A stretch of 64,000 nt of DNA from an uncultured Sanguibacteroides sp. (GCF_900543425.1 NZ_UQRQ01000014.1:14765-78764), one strand, 5' to 3'; positions 18,102 through 27,415 are shown, counted from the first letter of the stretch. Translations and numbers: made by a program. Notes: generated by a model from the letters alone, not told the origin.

Positions 18102-18136
18102 AAACGGAGGTTTATCATTAAACTTCCGTTTTACGT
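18102..18136. terminator. Bidirectional terminator between the KAS III and NfeD genes
   Basis: AAACGGAGGTTTA (18102-18114) pairs with TAAACTTCCGTTT (18119-18131) with one G-U pair and a four-base loop. It lies between convergent genes. Confidence 0.7.
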
Positions 18137-18187
18137 TATTTCAGGCAAAAATAGTATTATGTCGAAAATAAAGATGACAACAAAGAC

Positions 18188-19576
18188 TTATTCTTTTATC
18201 GATTCCACGTAAAGTTGCCCTGCTTGGTATTTTACGATCTTAACCCGACTCCCCTTAGGAACATACACCCCTAAATTGGAAACCGCATCGTATTGCTCTC
18301 CGTCTACAGATACTTTACCAGCCGGACGTAAATCGGTTTCGGCAACACCCTCCTTACCTAATTCCTGTTTCGCCGTCATATCCACCCCGACAAAACCGGA
18401 ATCCGCCGTCTCTTCAGCCTGCAACGACCATCCCAATCTCCTGGAAGCAAACAATCTACGACTCAACCATATACTACCGAACAAGGAGATCAAAGAACAA
18501 CTTATTACAAAAAAGATGGAACGAATAATCGCCCGAACGAAATCATTGAAAAAATCAAACGATACATCATCGATCCCGGCCAACACTAAAGAGGCTATTA
18601 TGCAAATAATCCCCGATATTCCGGTAACCCCGAATCCGGGAATGACAAAAATCTCCAGCAAAAGCAAAATAACCCCGACCACAAACATGATCAATTCGAT
18701 ATTATTGGCAAATCCTTCCAGATAAAGAGGGGCAAAATAGAGCACGCAGGCAGTCAATGCCGCTACCAAGGGAAAACCGACTCCCGGAGTCTGCAATTCG
18801 AAATAGATCCCTCCGATAATAATCATGATCAAAATTCCCTGCACGATCGGATGAATCAAAAAACCGATCAGCTTATCCATTCCCGTGGCATGATACTCTT
18901 TTATCTCGTAATCGGATATTCCCTCGCTCTCAATGACCTCGCTTACGCTCTCCGCAATCCCATCGCAAAAACCGAATTTCATCGCCTCGCGAGGGGTAAA
19001 CGTTACAATCTTACCGCTATCGGTTACCCCCGCTATCGCTATCCGTTCATCCACCATAGCTTCTGCTATACGAGGGTCCCGTTTCCAACGAACGACCGTA
19101 TCCTGTCCGTTTACAATCGTATCCATCCCGTGTGCCTGAGCTGTAGAACGAATCATGGAGCGCATATAAGACTGATATTTATCGGGCATAGCTTCCCCCG
19201 TTTGATTTACAACCGTAGCAGCCCCGATATTGGCCCCTTCCCGCATATATATCCGGTCGCAAGCCAACGAAATCAAAGCTCCCGCCGAAGCCGCATTATT
19301 ATCTATAAAAACCCAGCTCGGACGCTTATCGTTCAATATCAGACTCCGCAACGAGTCGGCATAGACAACCATGCCCCCGTAGGTATTCATATGAATCAAT
19401 ATATAATCGGCTTTCGCTTTGTCCGCCTCCTCGTAGGAGCGTTTTACCAACCGCCATACACCCGGTCCGATCTCATCCTTTATATCTACTTTAAAAATGA
19501 TACTCTTCTTTTCTTCTGCCATACCGGAAAAGAACCAGCATAACAAACCGATAATCAATACAAATCTTCTCATCAT
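18188..19576 (-). CDS. NfeD-type membrane-bound ClpP-class serine protease
   Basis: The 462-residue protein has a signal peptide, a periplasmic ClpP-fold protease domain (about 25-230) with HMNTYGG and the nucleophile region DNNAASAGALISLACD, four membrane segments (about 235-365) and a C-terminal OB-fold NfeD domain (about 390-462, GKVSVDGEQYDAVS). This is the long NfeD-1b form, which works in membrane quality control, often beside a stomatin or flotillin protein. No stomatin gene is adjacent here. Confidence 0.9.
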   Translation of the reverse strand: MMRRFVLIIGLLCWFFSGMAEEKKSIIFKVDIKDEIGPGVWRLVKRSYEEADKAKADYILIHMNTYGGMVVYADSLRSLILNDKRPSWVFIDNNAASAGALISLACDRIYMREGANIGAATVVNQTGEAMPDKYQSYMRSMIRSTAQAHGMDTIVNGQDTVVRWKRDPRIAEAMVDERIAIAGVTDSGKIVTFTPREAMKFGFCDGIAESVSEVIESEGISDYEIKEYHATGMDKLIGFLIHPIVQGILIMIIIGGIYFELQTPGVGFPLVAALTACVLYFAPLYLEGFANNIELIMFVVGVILLLLEIFVIPGFGVTGISGIICIIASLVLAGIDDVSFDFFNDFVRAIIRSIFFVISCSLISLFGSIWLSRRLFASRRLGWSLQAEETADSGFVGVDMTAKQELGKEGVAETDLRPAGKVSVDGEQYDAVSNLGVYVPKGSRVKIVKYQAGQLYVESIKE

Positions 19577-19602
19577 CTATTATTATAAATTTAAAACAGG
19601 CT

Positions 19603-20397
19603 TCACCTGTTTTCTATTCGATTTTCAGTATTTATATACTCTTCAACCACTACAGTCCCTGCAACCACGGAAAATAAAGAAACTATACTGCAAGCGATTA
19701 CCCGTAAAAAAGGAATCGCCAACGACAAGGCAAAAATAGTCCCGATTCCGATAACGACGCCGGCATTTCGCTTCATATAACGCATACTCTCCTTTACCTT
19801 AAAACGCTTCCGCTCGATAGCATAATCCATAAAGGCAAAACCATAAAAATAAGCAGATACGATAAAGGTCAAAACAGGAGTAATCAAACCGACCACGGGA
19901 AGAAACGACCCGAAAAACAAAAAAATCATCAACAAGGTTTGAAACAACATGCACCTTACAGCAACCACTACTCCCCTCCCGATTTCCCATAGTAATTGTT
20001 TGAGATCGAAAGGATAATTAACCCTGGAAAGACGAGCTTCCACCCGTTCGGATAACCAGGAATATACCGGAGACATCACGACCATTACGATATAGCCTCC
20101 CCAGGTAATAAACAGAAAGAAATAAAACACCCGAATCAAAAAACGGATGACAAAACCGACCCCTTCATTCAACCATTCCAACCAGGAAATCCCGGCAATC
20201 CAAGCGGTAATCTTCTGTTGTACAATGTCAGACAAGCTCTCCCCCCAAGAGGCTGCAAAATAGTTTCCGGCAAGAAACAAAATAAAGGCTACCAACAAGG
20301 GTAAAATCATAAACCAACGGAAAGAACGGCTAAATAATATGCGCCCTGCTTCCCTGTAACTTTTTATACCGAACCATAACCCTTGAAAAAAAGCCAT
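19603..20397 (-). CDS. EI24/CysZ-like membrane protein
   Basis: The 264-residue protein has four or more membrane segments and starts with a short amphipathic stretch (FFQGLWFGIKSYREAGRIL). The pattern LPLLVAFILFLAGNYFAA and the late segment FVSAYFYGFAFMDYAIERK resemble the EI24 domain family that includes the sulfate transporter CysZ. No sulfate assimilation genes are adjacent, so a transport substrate is not claimed. It ends 26 bases before the NfeD gene on the same strand and may share its transcript. Confidence 0.8.
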   Translation of the reverse strand: MAFFQGLWFGIKSYREAGRILFSRSFRWFMILPLLVAFILFLAGNYFAASWGESLSDIVQQKITAWIAGISWLEWLNEGVGFVIRFLIRVFYFFLFITWGGYIVMVVMSPVYSWLSERVEARLSRVNYPFDLKQLLWEIGRGVVVAVRCMLFQTLLMIFLFFGSFLPVVGLITPVLTFIVSAYFYGFAFMDYAIERKRFKVKESMRYMKRNAGVVIGIGTIFALSLAIPFLRVIACSIVSLFSVVAGTVVVEEYINTENRIENR

Positions 20398-20553
20398 ATC
20401 CTTAAAATCCTTAAAAAAACTACTGTAAATCTATGCTATTTTTTTGATTATTCTCTATTTTCAAGTAACAATTCCCATTTTTTTATACTTTTGCATTTAA
20501 GAGTTTTTCCTCAATTTCATTATGGATGTGTTCATTTAAAAATAAATTATACT

Positions 20554-21891
20554 ATGCAATCATTAACAGCGATTTCACCGATTGACGGAAGATATAGAGA
20601 TAAAGTCGAAGGATTGGCAAACTATTTTTCTGAAAGTGCTTTAATCCGCTATAGGGTAATGGTCGAAATCGAATATTTCATCTCCTTATGCGAACTCCCT
20701 CTTCCTCAATTAAAAGATTTCGATCATACACTATTTGACAGTCTAAAAGAGATATACCTGAATTTTACCGTAAAAGATGCGGAACAAATCAAAGAGATAG
20801 AGAAAGTAACCAACCACGACGTAAAAGCCGTGGAGTATTTTATCAAATCCAAATTCGATGAACTTCATTTACAACATTACAAAGAATTCATTCATTTCGG
20901 ATTGACATCTCAGGATATAAACAATACAGCCGTTCCCTGTTCATTCCGGGACGCCGTGCATGATATCTATTATCCCCTGATAGACGAATTGATCGCCAAA
21001 CTGGAAGAGCTCACCGAAGAGTGGAAAGCCATTCCCATGTTAGCCAAAACCCACGGCCAACCGGCATCCCCCACTCGTTTGGGAAAAGAGATCAAAGTGT
21101 TTGTTTACCGTCTGACCAAACAGCTGGATCTTTTAAAAAAGATCGCTTGCTCGGGAAAATTCGGAGGAGCAACCGGTAATTTCAATGCCCACCATATCGC
21201 CTATCCCGAAATTAATTGGACGGAATTCGGTAATAAGTTCCTGACTGAAAAATTGAAAATCGAACGGGAACAATACACGACACAAATTTCAAATTACGAT
21301 AATTTTGCGGCCGTATGCGATAACCTAAGACGTCTTAATAATATTGTCATCGATTTGGACCGGGATTTCTGGACATATATTTCTATGGCTTATTTCAAAC
21401 AACGCATAAAAGCAGGAGAAGTCGGGTCCTCAGCGATGCCTCATAAGGTAAACCCCATCGATTTCGAAAACTCAGAGGGAAATTTGGGCATCTCCAACGC
21501 CATATTGGATCATCTGAGCAATAAATTACCGATTTCCCGTTTGCAACGAGATTTAACCGACTCTACCGTACTACGGAATATCGGTGTTCCGTTAGCTCAC
21601 ACGGTAATCGCATTCAAATCCACACTTAAAGGATTGAATAAACTGATTATCAACCCAACGGCCATTGAAGCAGACCTGGAGGAAAACTGGGCGGTTGTTG
21701 CCGAAGCCATCCAAACGATTTTGCGCCGCGAAGCCTACCCGAACCCTTATGAAGCGTTAAAAGCCCTGACGCGGACAAACAGTAAGGTGACACAACAATC
21801 GATTGCCGAGTTTATCGACACCTTAGAAATATCTCCGGAATTGAAAGAGAAATTAAAACGAATTACTCCTTCGAATTATACTGGAATCTAA
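20554..21891 (+). CDS. purB: Adenylosuccinate lyase
   Basis: The 446-residue protein from the ATG at 20554 begins MQSLTAISPIDGRYRDKVEG, the usual N-terminus of the long PurB class. An ATG at 20383 in frame would add 57 residues and place the start before a promoter-like TACTTTTG at 20486-20493, so it is rejected. The fumarase-superfamily signature SSAMPHKVNPIDFE is present, as are the conserved KTHGQPASPT and FGLTSQDINNTA segments. It catalyses two steps of purine synthesis: SAICAR cleavage and AMP formation from adenylosuccinate. It is followed by an ABC exporter and queF on the same strand. Confidence 0.97.
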   Translation: MQSLTAISPIDGRYRDKVEGLANYFSESALIRYRVMVEIEYFISLCELPLPQLKDFDHTLFDSLKEIYLNFTVKDAEQIKEIEKVTNHDVKAVEYFIKSKFDELHLQHYKEFIHFGLTSQDINNTAVPCSFRDAVHDIYYPLIDELIAKLEELTEEWKAIPMLAKTHGQPASPTRLGKEIKVFVYRLTKQLDLLKKIACSGKFGGATGNFNAHHIAYPEINWTEFGNKFLTEKLKIEREQYTTQISNYDNFAAVCDNLRRLNNIVIDLDRDFWTYISMAYFKQRIKAGEVGSSAMPHKVNPIDFENSEGNLGISNAILDHLSNKLPISRLQRDLTDSTVLRNIGVPLAHTVIAFKSTLKGLNKLIINPTAIEADLEENWAVVAEAIQTILRREAYPNPYEALKALTRTNSKVTQQSIAEFIDTLEISPELKEKLKRITPSNYTGI

Positions 21892-21895
21892 TTCG

Positions 21896-21922
21896 ATATT
21901 ACCGGATACGATCCGGTAATAT
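21896..21922 (+). terminator. Intercistronic hairpin between purB and the exporter gene
   Basis: ATATTACCGGAT and ATCCGGTAATAT form a perfect 12-bp stem with a three-base loop. There is no strong T run after it, so it may stabilise the purB 3' end or terminate only in part. Confidence 0.6.
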
Positions 21923-21943
21923 TTAACTCCGTAATACCATTAT

Positions 21944-23767
21944 ATGCACGATCTACTAATTATATTCAAAAGGTTTATTCCTCCTTACAAACTGAAGCTG
22001 ACCAAAAGTATCCTCTTCAATTTCCTGCATGCTCTTTTCGGCAGTATTGCCATAGCCATGCTTATGCCGGTTTTGGGAATCATTTTTGACAATCAAAAAG
22101 ATGTTACCGAACTTCTCCCGTTCGCACTTACAAAAGAAGCCGTCAGTAACAATTTTTACTATTATATCACGCAAATCAAACATGCATTCGGCCCCTCAAC
22201 GACTTTGATTTTTGTCGGTGTTCTTGCAGTAATAGCTACCGCTCTTAAAACCGGATTTGCTTACTTGGCAGCCTACGAATTGATTTATATCCGGAACGGT
22301 GTCGTGAGAGACATTCGTCGTAAAATTTACAGTAAGATATTATCCCTGCCTCTCCCTTTTTTCTCGGAAGAGCGTAAAGGAGACATCATCTCTCGTATGA
22401 CAGGAGACGTCCAAGAGGTGGAAGCTTCCGTGATGAGTTCTTTGGACATGCTTTTTCAAAGTCCCATTCTGATTATCGTATATCTGACAACCATGTTGAT
22501 TATGAGTTGGCAATTGACCTTATTCGTCTTTGTCTTACTCCCCATCATGGGAGGTTTGATCGGTAAAATCGGTAAGAACCTGAAACGGCATTCCTGGGAA
22601 GGGCAAAATAAAATGGGAGAAATACTATCTCTCATGGAAGAAACGCTATCGGGATTGCGTATTATCAAAGCCTTTAACGCGGAGAAAAAAATGAAAAACA
22701 AATTCTCGGAAGAGAACGAGGCATACCGTCGCATCCAAAACCGATTGATGCGCCGCCGTTCATTAGCCCATCCGGTCAGCGAATTTTTAGGTACCATTGT
22801 CATCGTCATCGTCCTTTGGTTCGGGGGATCATTGGTGTTAGAGCACCGAGGAGCCTTAGATGCAGAAGCCTTTATAGCCTATATTGCCCTATTTTATTCC
22901 ATTATCAATCCGGCTAAAAATTTAACGAACGCCTATTACAGCGTACAAAAGGGATTGGCTGCCATGGACCGAATCGATATGATTCTGGATACTCAACCCT
23001 CGATTCAAGAACCGACAGAACCGCAACGACTTGAAGAATTCCAAACGAATATAGAATACAAACAGGTCAATTTCTCCTACAACGATAGCAAACAGGTTCT
23101 GAAAAATATCAATGTATCCGTTCCCAAAGGAAAAACGATCGCTCTTGTCGGTCAATCCGGTTCGGGAAAAAGTACGTTTGTGGATTTATTGCCCCGTTTT
23201 TATGATGTCAATAGCGGGGCTATAAGCATAGACGGCATCGATATCCGTAATCTGACGTTTCACAACCTGCGGGAACTAATGGGAAATGTCAACCAAGACC
23301 CGATCCTGTTTAACGATACGATATACAATAATATCGCTTTCGGAGTAGAACAAGCCACGAAAGAAGAGATCGAAAACGCCGCCCGCATAGCCAATGCCCA
23401 CGATTTTATCCTACAAACCGAGCAAGGGTATCAAACCATAATCGGAGACCGGGGATGTAAACTAAGCGGAGGTCAACGGCAACGGTTGAGCATCGCACGA
23501 GCCGTCTTGAAAAATCCTCCGATCATGATTCTGGACGAAGCAACTTCGGCCTTAGATACGGAATCGGAAAAATTAGTACAGGATGCGTTAGATAACCTGA
23601 TGAAAAACAGAACATCTATCGTTATTGCCCACAGACTCTCCACGATCAGGAATGCAGATCTGATCTGTGTATTCCACGAAGGAGAGATCGTGGAACGGGG
23701 ACGCCACGAAGAACTGCTCGCCCTAAACGGCATATATGCCAAACTGTATAATATGCAAAATTTCTGA
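21944..23767 (+). CDS. MsbA-like ABC exporter (fused permease and ATPase)
   Basis: The 607-residue half-transporter has six membrane segments in the first 330 residues and an ATPase domain with Walker A VGQSGSGKST, signature LSGGQRQRL, Walker B IMILDEATSAL and switch His in IVIAHRLST. The architecture is that of MsbA/lipid-A and multidrug exporters acting as homodimers in the inner membrane. It lies between purB and queF and is separated from queF by two bases. The substrate cannot be assigned. Confidence 0.92.
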   Translation: MHDLLIIFKRFIPPYKLKLTKSILFNFLHALFGSIAIAMLMPVLGIIFDNQKDVTELLPFALTKEAVSNNFYYYITQIKHAFGPSTTLIFVGVLAVIATALKTGFAYLAAYELIYIRNGVVRDIRRKIYSKILSLPLPFFSEERKGDIISRMTGDVQEVEASVMSSLDMLFQSPILIIVYLTTMLIMSWQLTLFVFVLLPIMGGLIGKIGKNLKRHSWEGQNKMGEILSLMEETLSGLRIIKAFNAEKKMKNKFSEENEAYRRIQNRLMRRRSLAHPVSEFLGTIVIVIVLWFGGSLVLEHRGALDAEAFIAYIALFYSIINPAKNLTNAYYSVQKGLAAMDRIDMILDTQPSIQEPTEPQRLEEFQTNIEYKQVNFSYNDSKQVLKNINVSVPKGKTIALVGQSGSGKSTFVDLLPRFYDVNSGAISIDGIDIRNLTFHNLRELMGNVNQDPILFNDTIYNNIAFGVEQATKEEIENAARIANAHDFILQTEQGYQTIIGDRGCKLSGGQRQRLSIARAVLKNPPIMILDEATSALDTESEKLVQDALDNLMKNRTSIVIAHRLSTIRNADLICVFHEGEIVERGRHEELLALNGIYAKLYNMQNF

Positions 23768-23769
23768 TT

Positions 23770-24645
23770 ATGGAAATTGAAGCCCAAGTACTTGGTCAAC
23801 AGGTCGCCTATCCCACGAATTACTGCCCGTCGATACTCGTACCCGTTCCTCGTAGCTTAAACCGGGAAATGTATGACATCCATCAACCGGAAGAACTTTT
23901 TTGCGGTTACGATACCTGGCACGCCTATGAAGCAGGATTTATCACACAAAAAGGACTTCCCGTTTGTGGTATTCTTAAGATCGTATACCCCTCTACCAGC
24001 GAAAAGTTAGTGGAGAGCAAATCCCTGAAACTCTATTTGAATTCCTTTAATATGACTCGCTTGGGAGAAAATGCCTCCGAGGGAATCAATTTATTTACTC
24101 AAACCGTTCAATCCGACCTGCAACAATTATTGAATACCTCCGTTCGGGTCTGTTTTCATGAAAAACTTCCCGAATGTATGCCGTTTGATTTTGAAGGTTA
24201 TACTCTACTTGAAGAACTTCCCGCGAACCAAGAAACAGAATTCACGGAATATAACGAGGCTCCCGCCCTCCTCCGACAGGCAATCCAGCCCGGAGGAGAG
24301 ATGAAAGTATATAGCAATCTGTTAAGAAGCAACTGTAAGATTACCAAACAACCGGATTGGGGCACCCTGTACATCAGAATAAAGGCGCAACAATTACCTT
24401 CTCCTGTTTCCCTGTTGAAATACATCGTCTCCTTACGAAACGAGAACCATTTCCATGAAGAGATATGCGAGATGACCTATAAACGCCTATGGGATCTATT
24501 TCATCCGGAAATACTTTCTATCAGCTGTTTATATACCCGCCGCGGAGGTATAGACATATGTCCCTCCCGGGCCAACCGGAAAGAGTACCTTCCCTCTTGT
24601 CTGCATACTCCGGAAATATTGACCCGAAGAAGTTTAAGACAATAA
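23770..24645 (+). CDS. queF: NADPH-dependent 7-cyano-7-deazaguanine reductase
   Basis: The 291-residue protein has the two-lobed E. coli-type QueF layout. The N-terminal lobe contains the substrate motif VESKSLKLYLNSFN, and the C-terminal lobe has the catalytic Cys in SNCKITKQPDWG. It reduces preQ0 to preQ1 in the queuosine tRNA modification pathway. The unimodular type of about 150 residues is excluded by length. No other queuosine genes lie in the window. It follows the ABC exporter by two bases and a strong terminator follows it. Confidence 0.95.
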   Translation: MEIEAQVLGQQVAYPTNYCPSILVPVPRSLNREMYDIHQPEELFCGYDTWHAYEAGFITQKGLPVCGILKIVYPSTSEKLVESKSLKLYLNSFNMTRLGENASEGINLFTQTVQSDLQQLLNTSVRVCFHEKLPECMPFDFEGYTLLEELPANQETEFTEYNEAPALLRQAIQPGGEMKVYSNLLRSNCKITKQPDWGTLYIRIKAQQLPSPVSLLKYIVSLRNENHFHEEICEMTYKRLWDLFHPEILSISCLYTRRGGIDICPSRANRKEYLPSCLHTPEILTRRSLRQ

Positions 24646-24649
24646 TAAA

Positions 24650-24682
24650 AAAACCGACCTTAACAGATCGGTTTTATTTTGT
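24650..24682. terminator. Bidirectional terminator between queF and the barrel gene
   Basis: AAAACCGA (24650-24657) pairs with TCGGTTTT (24668-24675), with A runs on one side and T runs on the other. It lies between convergent genes. Confidence 0.85.
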
Positions 24683-24700
24683 CATTTTTTGTGCTTTCAA

Positions 24701-25315
24701 TTAAAATCTCCAACCAGCAGAAAGCTGAAACAATCTATTCTGGTTATTATCTCCGAATGCATCTTTATCTATAGCGTTAGATAACCCTAAATTATAACGG
24801 GCCGATACCATCAATCCCATATCGAAATGGTAAGTAGCTCCAAGAGCAAAGGTCAATCCGACCGTATTTAATTTCCGGATTTTCTCTTTTACGGTAGTTC
24901 CTCCCTGTTTAGCCACATGTTTTCCGTTTAGCACTAAATCCAATTGCGGACCGCAATCGATACTGAGAGCTTCCAACACATAGAATTTGGCCAATACCGG
25001 AATATTTAAATAATTCAATCTCGATTTTATTTTTACCCCTTCAACTTTATCGCGAGCTCCTTGTCGAGAGTATAATAGCTCGGGCTGCAAACCGAAAAAG
25101 TCGTTGAATTTAAACTCGGCAAACGCACCTATATGAAAGCTGAATTTATTATCCATTTCAGAATTATGCAGGTTGGAAAGATTAAAACCGAATTTCGGTC
25201 CGAAATAGAATTCAGTTCCCGTAACACCTTCTACCCTTGCCTTAAACAAACTTTGAGCGCTTGCTGTACCACACAATACAACCGCCGTCACCACCATTAA
25301 TACTAATTTTTTCAT
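24701..25315 (-). CDS. Small outer-membrane beta-barrel protein (PorT-like)
   Basis: The 204-residue protein has a signal peptide (cut after GTASAQS) and repeated strands with alternating polar and aromatic residues, such as GTEFYFGPKFGFNLSNL and FFGLQPELLYSRQGA, ending in LFQLSAGWRF. This fits the eight-stranded outer-membrane barrels of the PorT/OmpW-like group that are abundant in Bacteroidetes. No specific role can be assigned. It is monocistronic. Confidence 0.85.
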   Translation of the reverse strand: MKKLVLMVVTAVVLCGTASAQSLFKARVEGVTGTEFYFGPKFGFNLSNLHNSEMDNKFSFHIGAFAEFKFNDFFGLQPELLYSRQGARDKVEGVKIKSRLNYLNIPVLAKFYVLEALSIDCGPQLDLVLNGKHVAKQGGTTVKEKIRKLNTVGLTFALGATYHFDMGLMVSARYNLGLSNAIDKDAFGDNNQNRLFQLSAGWRF

Positions 25316-25579
25316 TTTCTAATAATTTGTTTGGTTTATTATTCTAACTATCAATCATCTACACAATAAACACGTTGATAATCGTTACAAATATATAAAA
25401 TTATCCAAACAAAAAGCAGGCCAAATAAAAATTACTATTCAGGAAACCGTCGAAGTCAACAAAAACAGCATATGAAAAAATAAGACATCACGTTATTATA
25501 TTCTCAGGAAATGCAGTAAAATTTTTCCTGTTCAACTTCTCAATCCGACTACCGGAAGAAGTCATTTTTCACTTTTATG

Positions 25580-25738
25580 TTATAATCCAATCATTTTACC
25601 GGATGCCAAAACTTCCCGTACCGCATGACAGAACCCGCAAACCATCTCAGCCCATCCCATCCACGTGTAAGCAACGATACCCGTGATGACGATCAGTAAA
25701 AAGATCACGATAAACATTTGATTTCCTTTTAGTTTCAT
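25580..25738 (-). CDS. 52-residue membrane microprotein with a CXXCH motif
   Basis: A small open frame reads MKLKGNQMFIVIFLLIVITG and continues to 52 residues. It has lysines before one membrane segment (about residues 8-29), so the C-terminus should face the periplasm. The short tail contains CGFCH at residues 34-38, which matches the heme c attachment motif. The remaining tail is polar and ends in KMIGL. It is too short to be called from size alone. The support is the coherent topology and the absence of any other gene in the 25.3-25.9 kb gap. The start could also be the second ATG (Met8). Heme binding is inference. Confidence 0.6.
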   Translation of the reverse strand: MKLKGNQMFIVIFLLIVITGIVAYTWMGWAEMVCGFCHAVREVLASGKMIGL

Positions 25739-25880
25739 AGTCTTTTCGAATTAAGCATATCAAATATCCATCACTCGCTCCGATTCTTTCTTTCCAGTAA
25801 ATATATAACAATATTTTTATTTATCCAAATCTTTCCTTGGATATTTCTTAAAATTGTTAAATAGCATTTATCAGATTTAT

Positions 25881-26126
25881 CTACTCTTGCAAGGCCTTTG
25901 CCAACTGGTCCGGACAGGATGTCGTTTTTTGCTTACAACATATTCCCTGTAACCTCCGAATAGCTTCTTCTCTCTCCATACCACACAATAAAGCAGCTAT
26001 CCCCTGAGTATTCCCGTGACATCCTCCGACAAAACGCACACCAGTAATTCGATCTTCTTCCAGTTCGATATGTATCTCCTTTGAACAAACCTCAGCAGAA
26101 GGAATAAAATGAATCTCTCTTTTCAT
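25881..26126 (-). CDS. TSCPD-domain protein (about 81 residues)
   Basis: From the ATG at 26126 the product begins MKREIHFIPSAEVCSKEIHI, and it ends with the TSCPD motif (KTTSCPDQLAKAL). GGCHGNTQGIAALL in the middle is shared with a stand-alone TSCPD family of about 80 residues, which I recall as TIGR03905. Conserved cysteines at about 14, 35, 48 and near the end suggest metal or redox chemistry. In larger proteins the TSCPD domain is found at the end of ribonucleotide reductases. An ATG at 26186 would add 20 hydrophobic residues not seen in the family. Confidence 0.82.
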   Translation of the reverse strand: MKREIHFIPSAEVCSKEIHIELEEDRITGVRFVGGCHGNTQGIAALLCGMEREEAIRRLQGICCKQKTTSCPDQLAKALQE

Positions 26127-26386
26127 ATCGCCATCCGTTATTAACAAGACAAAAATAAAATTTATACGACAAAGATCAAAAAGCAATTTAATTAATTGTT
26201 AAAGGCCATACCCCGGCTTATGTCCAAGCGGAAACCATTTTTCATCTCCGAAAAATATTTACAATCCCCGGTAGTGTCATCCCTTTGAACAAATTTTACC
26301 CTATCATGATAAATAAATCCTTCTTGAAAAAGAAACTTTTTACGATCCACGATAGTAAAACAATAAAAATATAAATACGAAAAAAT

Positions 26387-27232
26387 ATGAAAACAACATT
26401 ATCACTTATAATCATTCTAATGACCACTATCGTGGCCACGGCAAATACCGTATATGACAAACACCGTGTACCCGACCCGAAAATAGTTAAAGCACTTAAA
26501 ACAAAATATCCCGATGCCAAACGGGTGGAATGGGAAACGAAACATAACTATTATGTTGCCGAATTTTATATCGGAAATACAGAGACCGAAGCTTGGTTCA
26601 ATCAAGAGGGAGCATGGCAAATGACCCAAAGCGAACTCTCTTATAATTTATTACCGGAAATAATCAAAAACAACTTTATAACAAGCGAATACGCTACTTG
26701 GAAAACAGAAGATGTAAAAAAGATCGAAAGAATGGGAATGGAGACAATCTATATTCTGGAAATTGAAAAAGGCGAAACAGAAATCGATCTTTATTATACC
26801 GAAAACGGCATACTCCTGAAGAGAATGTCCCATAGCATGAAGCAGCACTTACCGGAAACACTTCCGCAAGCTGTTTTTACTTTTATCCAACAAAAATATC
26901 CTCAAGCGACGATCATTGAAATAGATCGGGAAAAAGGCATGCTTGAGGTAGAAATATTCGACAATAACCTAAAAAAAGAGGTAGTGTTCAATACCCAGGA
27001 TCAATGGCAAACCACCACCTGGGAAGTACGTAAAAATAGTGTCCCGGCATCCATACTGAATGCCTTACAAAGGGCAGGTTATAAGGATTACCGTATAGAC
27101 GATATCCACTTTCAACAAAGGAATAACGGTTCAGAAGTTTATATCTTCGATTTGGAAAAAGGAAATAATGAGATCAACCTCACGCTTAACGCGGCAAATG
27201 GCGAGGTTATCTCGAACATGCCTAAACGATAA
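26387..27232 (+). CDS. PepSY-like secreted protein
   Basis: The 281-residue protein has a signal peptide (cut near VATA) and two or more PepSY-like units of about 70-80 residues. The first is recognised by ALKTKYPDAKRVEWETKHN and the second by FIQQKYPQATIIEIDREKG. This matches the Bacteroidetes DUF2874/BLIP-like repeats. It is clearly homologous over its length to the lipoprotein at 40241-41074, but has no lipobox Cys. It lies just upstream of the TonB receptor operon and is separated from it by a strong terminator. A ligand-binding or buffering role in the periplasm is plausible, not shown. Confidence 0.82.
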   Translation: MKTTLSLIIILMTTIVATANTVYDKHRVPDPKIVKALKTKYPDAKRVEWETKHNYYVAEFYIGNTETEAWFNQEGAWQMTQSELSYNLLPEIIKNNFITSEYATWKTEDVKKIERMGMETIYILEIEKGETEIDLYYTENGILLKRMSHSMKQHLPETLPQAVFTFIQQKYPQATIIEIDREKGMLEVEIFDNNLKKEVVFNTQDQWQTTTWEVRKNSVPASILNALQRAGYKDYRIDDIHFQQRNNGSEVYIFDLEKGNNEINLTLNAANGEVISNMPKR

Positions 27233-27269
27233 GTTCAAATACAATCAACTTAGTAAAAAACTTTTCATG

Positions 27270-27310
27270 TATTCCGGGAGATGACATTGTCATTTCCCGG
27301 AATATTTTTT
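27270..27310 (+). terminator. Rho-independent terminator before the TonB receptor operon
   Basis: A 17-bp stem with one G-U pair (27270-27286 with 27288-27304) is followed by a run of six T. It ends the PepSY-like gene transcript. Confidence 0.85.
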
Positions 27311-27321
27311 ATCCCAACAAA

Positions 27322-27350
27322 TGGGGATAAACACCAGCTATAAATCCCCA
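27322..27350. promoter_or_regulatory. Inverted repeat (TGGGGAT, N15, ATCCCCA), possible operator
   Basis: TGGGGAT at 27322-27328 and ATCCCCA at 27344-27350 are exact complements. They lie directly before the -33 element at 27361 of the TonB receptor operon. The position suits an operator for an activator. The spacing of about two helix turns from centre to centre suits a dimer. Confidence 0.45.
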
Positions 27351-27360
27351 CAAATAGTGA

Positions 27361-27391
27361 TTGCCCACCTCTTTCATCCGACCTATTTTTG
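27361..27391 (+). promoter_or_regulatory. Promoter of the TonB receptor operon
   Basis: TTG at 27361-27363, a 20-base spacer and TATTTTTG at 27384-27391 fit the Bacteroidetes consensus. It implies that translation starts at 27416, not at 27389. Confidence 0.65.
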
Positions 27392-27415
27392 TTAACACTA
27401 AAAGTAGTACATAGG

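Noticed and set aside
18851..19543. A 230-residue open frame on the plus strand
   Set aside because: It lies wholly opposite the NfeD protease gene, and has no recognisable domain or promoter; it is a frame shadow.
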